Position numbers and translations under genes: made by a program. Shown piece after piece: positions 35,173-44,535 of a stretch of DNA of 64,000 bases. Positions within the stretch are counted from its first letter, which is position 1; every line of letters begins with the position of its first letter. The stretch covers positions 1,798,001 through 1,862,000 of the forward strand of contig BRON01000005.1 of NCBI GenBank assembly GCA_024345305.1, read 5' to 3'. Below the pieces are notes generated by a model, which saw only the letters and a list, made by a program, of their open reading frames with translations, searched no databases and had not been told where the DNA came from. This DNA comes from Mrakia gelida (taxonomy: Eukaryota > Basidiomycota > Tremellomycetes > Cystofilobasidiales > Mrakiaceae).

Positions 35173-36613
35173 ATGTCCGCTCCACGAGCCCAGAGACAAG
35201 TCCTAGGAGAAGTCACCGCCGCTACCGCTCATCAGCAAGCACATAACCTCGGAGTGCAGGACGATGGAGACTATAGATCGAAGTTCGAGGACCTTTGGAA
35301 GCCGGATGGAACCTTTCAGATGGTTCGTCGACTTCCTTCCCTTCCTCTCCTCCTTTAACCACCCAAACCTGACGGATGTATACCTCTTGCCCGCGCCAAA
35401 CAGGTTCTAAGTCTGAAGGAAACCAATGTCATCCTCTGGAACGAGATTCTGGCAAGTTTTCGCTTCCTCGCTCGCTCGCTTCCTTCGCTCCTCGTTCGAC
35501 GTCGAGCTCGCTCTGACTTGATGTTCGTTCGTTGTATCGGGCCTGCTCAGTCCATCTTCTCTCACTACTACATGCCCAAGTACATGGAAGCCTTCCGAGC
35601 GTCTCGAACCGAGGCTCCCGAAGCAACGAAGGCCGTCTATCGAAGCTGGACTTGGGGTCTGAAGCATCACCACTACTTCCTTCGATACGTGCGAGACCAC
35701 CCCGACTCCCACGATCTCTACGCTTGGATGGTCGGCTACATCGACGAGATCTGTCCTACCAGTATTCCCGAACTTCTGGAGGTGAGAACTCTCTTCGTCG
35801 TCGAAACGGATGCGTGGTCGCGTCTCCGCTCCTTCCTTCTTCGCGCTAACTTCTTTCTTCGCCTTCGTCGTTTCCCAGTCCGCTCGCCATCAATCACTCC
35901 ACCACCTCATCTCAATCCTCGTCGAAATCATCCTCCAAATCACCGCCGTCCCTCCTCCCAAACACCTCTCCCTCACCGCCCCCTCCTCTTCAACTGCGTC
36001 TCTCGCAACCAAGTTCCGTCGCCTCCACGTCCAAGTCGCCAACCACCCTCTCGTCAAAAAAACTCGGCGCGGGGCAGCGAGAGAAGATCCTGGACACCGT
36101 CGGGCTGTGCGCGATGGTGGAGAGTGTCTTGCGAGGAGGGCAGGCGTCGTTACCCTTGTTCAGAAAAGCGATGGACTCGTTGTCGAAGCAGTACGTTGGA
36201 GGAGGACCTTACACGGCTTGGTTGCACTGTCCAGGTGTGGAGCACTCGAAGTGTGAGGAGATGCCGGAGGGTCAGTCGATGATGGCTTGTTCGAAGGTGA
36301 GTTTTTTGTCGACGCGTCGCGATTCGGCTTCGTTTGATGTTCGAGGGCTGACCGCCTTCTCTTATCCCCTCTCCCTCGTACATTTACTTCGCGTTTGTCT
36401 TGTTTAGTGTCGAGCCGTTCGATACTGCGGTCCAGGTACGATTCCCCTTTCTTCATCACGCGTCGTCGACGAGACGACTCGGCTGACTTCCTCTCTTTCG
36501 CTTCTTCTCCCTTTTCTTCCCCCATGCTCTCCCACTACTTTTCCCACCCCGTAGCCCATCAGAAGTGGCACTGGGTCTCTCACAAGAGACGCTGCTTCGA
36601 GCCGCTGTGGTGA
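35173..36613 (+). pseudogene. MYND-type zinc-finger protein gene with a +1 frameshift
   Basis: Exons are 35173-35322, 35404-35451, 35551-35781, 35879-36296, 36408-36435 and 36555-36613. The C-terminus is a MYND finger spread over the last three exons: HCPGVEHSKCEE, then MACSKCRAVRYCG, then AHQKWHWVSHKRRC. The N-terminal 280 residues are helical (LWKPDGTFQM, SIFSHYYMPKYMEAFR) without known motifs. Exon 4 needs a frame change: the frame is good up to a run of seven A (36056-36062) and continues in the next frame afterwards (KLGAGQREKILDTVGL). Six A would restore it, so this is a recent frameshift, a homopolymer read error, or slippage. Intron 2 starts with GC (GCAAGT) instead of GT. MYND fingers mediate protein binding; the role here is unknown. 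If the A7 is an error the gene is intact, about 310 aa. Confidence 0.65.
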
Positions 36614-37375
36614 GCCGAGGAGCGAAACGAAACGAAAGGGGTCTTTTCCACTCTTCGAGAGCCTACTTTTTCGAGACGCATCTCTGACATCGACGTGTTT
36701 CCGTCTTCCACCAGTGTATTCGATCGCTCAGGAGGGAGTCAAGTGGTCGAGAGGTGGTAGTTTACGAGTTTTAACGAATCATGAAGGTCGTCGACGATCT
36801 TTCTTCTCTCGCGAAGACCAGAAACAGAGAGCGAGGAAGACGAGAGAGAGCATGTTCATATACGGCCTTTTTATATCTTGTTTGGATGTCTGGGAAAGAA
36901 AGAAGGGGCGAGAGTTTGCGTCGAGGAGGGATGATCGAGCGACGCGTCGAAAAGAGATTGAGCCTGAGTTCGACGTGTCCGAGCGAAACGCGGACACCCT
37001 CGCTTTACTCTAATCCTTGTCAATCTTAGATCCCAGCATACGAAGCGATACCATGACTTTGAGATTGCTTGCACTCTCTCGGACTCTGCAGGATCGAAGC
37101 CGTCTTGTCTCTCCTCCATCGAAAACGACGACGCGTACTCCGAATCTGAACCTCGAACGATTATTGTCTCTCTCATACTCATAGCTACCCTAACAAACTA
37201 AGAACGACCGAGGTACTCGATGCACGATCTAGATGTATGTCAACCATGACTCGGGTCAGCTCTTCGTCCAAGACGAGCAGGATCGAGGAGAGGAAGCTGA
37301 AAACGAACGATTGATGCGACGACGCGTCGAGCGGGTCCTCGCGGTTCCTCCGATCTGACGACGACGACGGTGATC
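36614..37375. other. Convergent intergenic region
   Basis: This lies between the MYND gene (+) and an F-box-like gene (-). Three copies of ACGCGT (near 36942, 37129, 37320), two of them the full CGACGCGTCG, lie in it. No supported exon on either strand. Confidence 0.4.
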
Positions 37376-38926
37376 CTAGCTCTGATCGCGAGAGCAAAAG
37401 AGCGAAAGGGTAAATCAGTAGTTTGAGAGCTCAAAAGCGTCGAGAGACACGACGAACCGAGGAAGCGGCGGGCAAAGAAAACAGACTCCCGTCGGCGAAA
37501 ATCCAGGTGTAGGCGAAGCCCCAGATGTTGAGCCGGTCCTCCTCATCCTCCCTCTCCCTCTCCTCATTGACCGCGTTGGACCATCCGACGAGGAAGGAAG
37601 AGGGGAACTGATCGAGATGGACGGTGGCGACCTTGACGTTTTGCGACGCGAGAGACAGGATCCACCGCGAGAGATCGCCGATGAGGAGATCGGAGTCGGA
37701 TCCTGAGCAGGTGATGGTGATGATACTCCCGTATCCGACTGCTGTCCTGGAAGGGTGACTATCGGCGAGGTCGAGAGCCGTTTGGGAGGAGACTCGAAGT
37801 TCCGCCGCGTTCAGATGGACGAACCACTCGTCCCTCCAAAAGTTGAACCGTTCGACGTCGATTCCCTCCACGATGTCTTGATTGATGCTGGCGTCGACGG
37901 CATCCTCGATTTTGCGTCCCATCCATTGGATCAGAAACTCGTCCGCGTCTTCGGGAAGGAAGTAGAGCTGAGGGTTGGCCTCGAGGACGAGTGTCCGACT
38001 GTCGGATCTCCACCCCTCGTCGCCTCGCATAAACCGCATCAACTTATACACCACCCATTCCTCGTCTGCAGGCAAGCTGTCATCGTCTCCGTCGAGTATG
38101 CAGAGCACGTCCAGACCTCGACCGTCGGGAATCGAGAGAGGGTGAAGCCAGGGAGTGTTGGAGATCTGACGCGTCGGAGGGAGGAGGGGGAGAGGCTCAA
38201 CGCCGTTGACGATGGCGAGCTAGAAGAAAAGGAGTATGTAATGGTCAAGCTCAGTTCTAGAGAATCGCGTGCACCGCTGACGAAATGCAAACGAGTCGAG
38301 ACGCACCTCTCGAACGTAACTCCATCGACGCGCGCCCTGTTTGCCAGAGAAAAGGCCCTCTCGGGTGGCGAAGAAGGTGACGAGATCTTGACCGGCGCCG
38401 ATGACGATGGTGTGATAGAGGAAGGGGACGCAGAGTTGATGGAAGGAGTGGGAGACGAGGAGGAGGTGGACCGCTTCGGCGAGGTGAAAGGGATCCGAGG
38501 TGGGAGTGAGCTTTGTTTGAGGGAGGAACGTATATTTGATGATCCTCTCGATGACCTCCACGGGTAGGGCTGTACGTAGAGAGAGAAATGAAGTTGAAGG
38601 ATCGTTAGAGACATATTCGTGGGACGAACGAGGTCGGACGATTCGCCAAAGGAGTTCAGCCCTCGCCCGTTCGTGCTTCTCCCGTCCCTCAAACACACCT
38701 GGAACGAGCTCCTCCGACTGCTTTAATAACTCGAAACCATTAAGTGATTCTGGAGCAAGATTCTAGACCGTCACCGAGCAAGAACAAAGGTGGTGAGCTC
38801 GAGACGAAACCTTCATCGACGAACGGGAGGAGTCGTCGAGCTCACCATCGAAGCATCTGAACTTTCGTGAAGCCGTGAAGGGCATTCGAAGTCTTCCGAA
38901 GGAGCCGAAGTTGATGTGGAGAACAT
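37376..38926 (-). CDS. F-box-like protein (paralogue of the 10.9-12.5 kb gene)
   Basis: Five exons on the minus strand: 38846-38926, 38699-38762, 38307-38569, 37458-38219, 37376-37381, giving 391 aa. The third exon begins at the F-box-like motif LPVEVIERIIKYTFL, followed by LLLVSHSFHQLCVPFLYHTI. Exon 2 (64 nt) and exon 3 (263 nt) have exactly the same lengths and phases as in the gene at 10926-12521, and the start of exon 4 aligns (IPDGRGLDVLCILD here, IPSGRSLDVVCVID there). The final exon is only six bases (one codon plus stop), inferred from the tiny last exon of the paralogue; without that splice the protein would end at 37431. Likely a ubiquitin-ligase receptor by family; substrate unknown. 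Confidence 0.65.
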
Positions 38927-40028
38927 GCTGAAGCTCCTGGATCTCGAGAAGAAGACAGCAGGAGGGAGCGAAGGTCAGCTCGAGCTTCGACGAGTCGATG
39001 CGATTCAAGCCATGATTCGTTCCTTCTCCTGACCGCCAGCTCTTCGCGAGCACGGCCCCAGGATGCAGGGGGAGGAACCCGTGCTCTATAGGACTCACTG
39101 GATAGTAGAGTAGTCTGAGGAGGTCGAGGATGAGAGAGAACGAAGGAAGAACAACCACGTTTCGATTTTAGTTTGGTTTGAGCTGGACTGCTCTGGACTC
39201 CTCCTCCTTTGATCGGCCAGAGTCCCGATCTGAGGTTCGAGGCCGGTCAAGACATTGAGCTTATCAGTGCTACAGCTTCGTTCCGACGAGGAAAGTCCGC
39301 CCTGGGAGGATACTGGCTGTCAAGAGAGACTCGCCAAAGAAGAAGGACGAGAGTGAGGGTGAGCTCGAAACTCCTTCGTTGGGTTCGCTCGAAGAGGCCG
39401 CTCTCTCCTTCTTCAGAACTCGTGCGAAGTCGACAACTCGGTGATCTGTTCCCATATGTCCTCAGCTTGCATACAAGTGAATCGAACAAGTTAGAGATAT
39501 ACCAGCGAGGCCACCCTCGTTCGAAGGCGGCGGCGTCGTCGTCGTGTTCGGCTTTCCTTCTCGCTGCAGCTCAAGGAAATGAAAGATCTATAGTCATAAC
39601 GATCCATGAAAGAGAAGACAATGCAAGTAGAGAAACCGAAACTGCTGAAAACCGAAACTAGCCTACAACCGAGGGCGGGCGAAGAGAGCGGGAAGGCGAG
39701 TCGCGACGCGACTTCCCTCCTCCCTCCCCCTCCCTCCCGACCCCAAACCACTACAAGAACAGATGTCTACTACCAAAAGGAAGGTACCAGCAGTCGTAAA
39801 AGTCGAGAGCCGAAGCCGACTACTTCGACTTCTTCCCTCCGTTGAGTTCTCCTGAGTTGAGAAGCGAGTCGTCATTAGATTTCGTTACAAAGGGAAGCAT
39901 ATGGTAGACGATCGAGAGAAGGTAGGAACTGGCGAGTGGAGTGAGAGAGGTATAGAAGTCGAAGTGAGCGAAGGTAAAAACGAAGGGAGAGGCAAAAGAG
40001 ACGAACTCCCTCCCTTCAACCGACCACC
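38927..40028. other. Intergenic region without a supported gene
   Basis: This is about 1.1 kb between an F-box-like gene start (-) and the 3' end of the unknown 17-exon gene (-). A 150-codon open frame on the plus strand (from 39209) has no ATG-led exon with plausible codon use. The minus frame at 39158 has the same problem. I see nothing convincing, only promoter and 3' UTR. Confidence 0.4.
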
Positions 40029-43000
40029 CTACTCGTCCCCTCCAGTAAACGCCCTCGACACCATCTCCTCCATGACAGCATCGTACTGCGCCTGCTCGGT
40101 CTCCCCGAACAACTCGTCCGGCGCGAGAAGCCACAACGAGAGCTCTCCGATAGCCCCAGAGTCGAAGGCCTCCGCAACGTCCGAGATGAACTTCTCTCGT
40201 CGCTCCCTCGTCTGCTCGGCAGATCCTCGACCGTCGGCGGCGTTGGTGAACCAGGTGACGGGTTCGAGGTTCGAGAGGGCGGGGTCTCCTCCGTCGATGA
40301 TGTCGCTGATCGTCGCGTTCTTGGGGTCGGGGTATCGGGTTCGGTGGGACTGGATTCCTTCGGCGACGACGTGATCCCTCCTCGCCGTCGAGTGGAGAAG
40401 AGCTGATTTGGAGTAGACGGCAAAGAAGAGAGTTCTGATCTTGGAGTCGGACTGGTTGAAAGAAGGAAAGTGAGGGCGAGATCAGGTCAGTCTCTTCGAC
40501 GAAGGCAAAGGGAAGAAAGCAGAACGCAGTACTCACGAACCAGATCTTCACAGGGTTCTGAGGATCGAACTGTCGAGCCTTCTCGAGATCGTCGGCGTGT
40601 CCGTACATCCACTCCCCCAAGACGACGAGAGCTGAAAGAGAAAGAGAACGAGAAGGCGGTCAGCGACTCGTCAAGACGAGGGAAAGCGAAGGAGGACGCG
40701 ATGGAACGAACCGTTGTTTCCGTAGACCTTGTACCTCTCCTGCTCAGACAAGGCTTCGTCCGATCGACCAGGAGTATCGGCGGCGTGAACTTGGGATGCG
40801 TTGAGGCACATTCGAGCGAGTCGTTCGGCAGCCTGGAAGCGAAAGGGAGGCAAAGAAGGGGAAGGACACGAACGGAGCGTCAGCCTGCGTCCTTCTGTCC
40901 GAGAGCGAGAGGAAAGTGAGAGGCGAGAGAAGGGAGAGCTTACTGGGTTCCTAGTTCCGTCGAACGAGAGCACACCGTCTTCGGTGAGTTCGTACTCGAA
41001 GCCAGCCTCGGAGACGAAGTTCTGAAAACGAACGACGCGTCGAAGGTCAGCCATCGCTCGTTCGTCGAAATAAAAGCGAAGGACAGAAGCTTGAGCACTC
41101 ACTGTCGTTGATCCCCTGGCAGACGGTTCGAACGTCAATCTTGAGCTGATCCTCCTTGGCGGAAGGAGTGTAGAGGGTCTTCCCTGGTCGGACTTCAAGC
41201 TTCTGCTTCTTGGACGCGGAGGGAAGATCGTTCTTCGCGTCGTTCTTCGCATCCTCCTCCTGGACGATCTCCTCGAGCTGATCGGCAGTGATTCCGAGTT
41301 CCTTGGCGAGGGCTGGTAAGACGGGGCGAAATTGAGGCAGTCAGTTTCTCGAGCTCGTCGAGGCGAAGGCGAGAGTGAAAAGACGTGACGAACTGAAGGG
41401 GTCGTTGAACGCGCTCATCCCAGTCATCTCCCTGAGGAGATCGTCGGCTGCTCGAGCATCAACGAGGGATCCGAGTCCTTGAGCGAATCGATCCTTGATG
41501 GGGCAGGCCACTCCCCAAGCCTCGTACGCGACGTTGAAGAGCTCGACGAGACGAACGGCGATGAGTCGAACTCGGGTGTCGTCCTCGCTGTTGCTTCCGA
41601 TGTAGTTAGGGTTGAGTCGGAAAAGGAAGACGAGATGGAGTAGGATGAGGTAGCATCCGAGAGGGAATCTGTTGAGAAGGGGATGGGATCTCGTCAGCAG
41701 GCCGAGAAGAGCGAGAGAGAAGGGAGCGGTGAATCGAGCTCACCTGTGCTTCGAGTCTTGTTCGCTGGGTGTGACGAAACCAAGGTTGTAGGGACCGTTC
41801 TGATAGGGAAGAAAGGAGGGGAAAGAGACATCGTCAGGACGGGTCAAAAGGTTTGAAAGAAGGACGTGAGCGAGAGGGATTTGAACGCACCATCGTGAGC
41901 TTAACGACGGTCTTCTGAAGTTCCTCGTCGAGCATCCAGGCAGCCGTTATCTGGAAGATATGATCGATGGAAGCCTCTGCATAGTCGAAAAGAGGGAGGG
42001 GAGGGAGAGAAAGGTCAGCGAGGTCGGAGAGAGAGCGAGCGAGAGATTCGAAAACGCACTGATCGCTGAGACGGGACGACGAGACGACGAGTCAGCGTCG
42101 AGATCGAGAGAATTCGCGGTACGACGAGGAAGACGAAGACACTTACTGGGAGCGAAAGCTCTCATCTCCTTGCAGGAGGGATCCCAGTCCACGGGTACGC
42201 TGAACGTGGGAGCTCCAGTGATGTAGGACTTGATGAGCAGTCGATCTCGACCGAATCGATCCTTCCAGGGACGAGCTTGAGCCCGGATGAGTTTGACGGA
42301 GATATCTCGGCTCGCCTTAGTGAGCTTGAAGTCTTGTTCGTCGATTCCTCGTCGACCGTTCTTGTCTTGGGCTCCGGAGATGAGATGTCTGATGAGTCGA
42401 GACTACAAAGAGGAAGAAGTCGACGCGACGAGAGGAGGCGAAGTGAGTTTCGTCGACGAGCTTCGCAGATTCTGAGAGGACAAGAGACTCACGAGACCAT
42501 CTTCCTCTGTGGAGAAGAGAGAATTGCATGTCAGCTACGATCCGATGTGTTCGAGAGAGAGAGAAAAGAAAGGAGAGAAGAGGGAGAGGTTACGAACCAG
42601 TAAGATGAGATCCCTCCTTCCTTCCGCCGGTCTTCCCAGCCGATCTTGGAGTCCAGAACCCCTCAGCCTCGAAGATCCTCTTCGCTTCCTTGAAGAAGTC
42701 ATCCATCGTCTTCGCTTCGAGACCGTACTCATCAACGTCCTCCAGACAGTCCCAGAACCTCTCCTCCTCCTCGTCTCCGATGGGCTCGACGAGGCTGATC
42801 GAGGTCGCCTTTCCCTCGGACGAGTTAGGAAGTCGCTCTTAGAGATTCAGTCGGAGGGGATCCTTGGCGTTGGAACTCGCAGAGTTACGGCCGAGTCGAG
42901 CTTCGTAGTAGAGGACTGAGGTACGAGAGCCGACGTCAGAGGGGCGAGTGAACGACGAAAGAGAAAAGAGAAGGGGAGGAGGTCTCGAGCTCACCTGGTC

Positions 43001-44364
43001 CAGCGCGCTTCTTCGCGCTCCAAACCGACTCAACGTAGTCATCAGCGGCTTTGAGCTTGGTAGAAGGGTCTCCGTCGGTGTCGTGGTAGATGGTCTTCGC
43101 TTTGAGGAGGTGGTACGCTGCTGATCGGGTTTAAGGGACGGAGGAGTCGAGGTATCCAAGGGTCTCCTCGGTGAAGTCGTCGAAGAAGTCGGAAAGGAGC
43201 TCCTTGTACTGATCCTTCGGGACGAGGTGTTCTAGAGGGGAAGGGAGAGTCAGAGGCCCAGAAGAATTGCCGGGAAGGGCAGGAGGAAAGACACGAGAAG
43301 ACGAACCAGTCGCAACATCCCAGGCAGCAAGATAGAGCTTCGACGTCTTCGAGATCTTGAACCACAGCCCGCTCGTCTCAGAGAATTTGACGAGAGGGGA
43401 CCTGAGGAGGGACTTGGCTGCATCAGGGATGACGTCGGTTCCGAGTTCGTCTTGAAGCAGAGATCGGAACTGAAGGAAAAAGGGAGGGAAGGACGAGAGG
43501 TCAGCTTGAGCTCGCTTTCTTGCCCTTCCCTCCTCCCTCTACTCTCCTCCCTTCCAGCTCTCACATCCAGACTCACCTTGGCCTCGAGGGCAGACCTTTC
43601 GATCGAGGAAGCATTGTCTTGAACGGTGTTGGTCTCTACTTCGGCGACCCAGTCGGCGAGAAGGGCCTTGACTGGCTTCTGGATCTGGTGGAAGGTGAGG
43701 GAGAGGACGCGGGGAAGCGAGAGAGTCCAAAGTCAACGACGAGATCGACGAGATTGACTGGGCACCAGACGACACAGGCTCTAGGTCTCCTCCTGCCCAT
43801 CTACAGCATAAACATCTGAGTCTGGGGACTGAGACTGCCAGAGTCTCGAAAGGAAGGCACTCCCACCGAGCTTTTCTTCTTCATCGTGCCCGCCAAAGTC
43901 CTCGTTCGCGTAAGGATCGAACGAATCAGAAGCAAAACGAGGAGCTCACATCTTTGGTGACCTTGTGGATGACCTCACTATCGACGTAGATGGAAGCGTA
44001 GACGAACCCAACGTGCTTCGAAGCTAGGCAAGGCTGGAGAGTGACTTTTACAACGGAGACTCCCACTCCGATTTGGGGTGATTTCCAGGTGAGGGTAGCA
44101 GGGGGGAGCCTCCTCGAGGAGGAGGAGCCAGCAGAGGTATCGTTCATGGCGAGAAGAGGTCCTAGTGGAAGAAGGGGGAGGGAGAGGGAGGGAAGGATGT
44201 GGTCGGAAGCGAACAGCGAACAGAGGGAAGAGACCTGATTCGAAAGGCGGGTTACTCGACGCGTCTCTCACCTCGCCTTCGTCGCCTTCAATTCCGTCGC
44301 TCAGGTCTGTAGATCTTTCGCCCGCGAATTCTCGAAGAAATGCATACACGTCATATAGATCCAT
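40029..44364 (-). pseudogene. Large 17-exon gene of unknown function, with lesions
   Basis: Exons on the minus strand: 44235-44364, 43950-44161, 43577-43684, 43307-43469, 42995-43231, 42598-42915, 42493-42506 (14 nt), 42147-42402, 42060-42065 (6 nt), 41891-41976, 41744-41799, 41394-41668, 41103-41312, 40944-41021, 40712-40832, 40537-40631, 40029-40451; about 929 codons. I do not recognise the family. Segments look well conserved in codon use (IQKPVKALLADWVAEVET, TMDDFFKEAKRIFEAEGFW, RLIAVRLVELFNVAYEAWGV, GGDPALSNLEPVTWFTNAA). Three problems occur: in-frame TAA at 43131-43133 and 42839-42841, and a phase mismatch at the 41103/41021 junction. Both TAAs could be skipped if downstream acceptors are used (exons from 43120 and 42837), each keeping frame. 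Hence a decaying gene or one with regulated acceptor choice. Soluble; no membrane segment. Confidence 0.55.
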
Positions 44365-44535
44365 GGTAAAAAATCGATGTGAAGTGAAACTGAGGCGGGA
44401 ACGCGAACAAAACGAAAAAGGGAAGAGTACAACGCGACGGGAGACCATCTCTCTCCCACGCCAGACCAAGCAGAGTGGAAAGCCCAAAAGAGCGAGAAAG
44501 ACGAGGGAGAGTATGATGCGATGCAAAGAGAAAAG

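Noticed and set aside
39209..39661. A 150-codon plus-strand frame
   Set aside because: Codon use is unlike neighbouring genes and there are no splice partners; probably chance.
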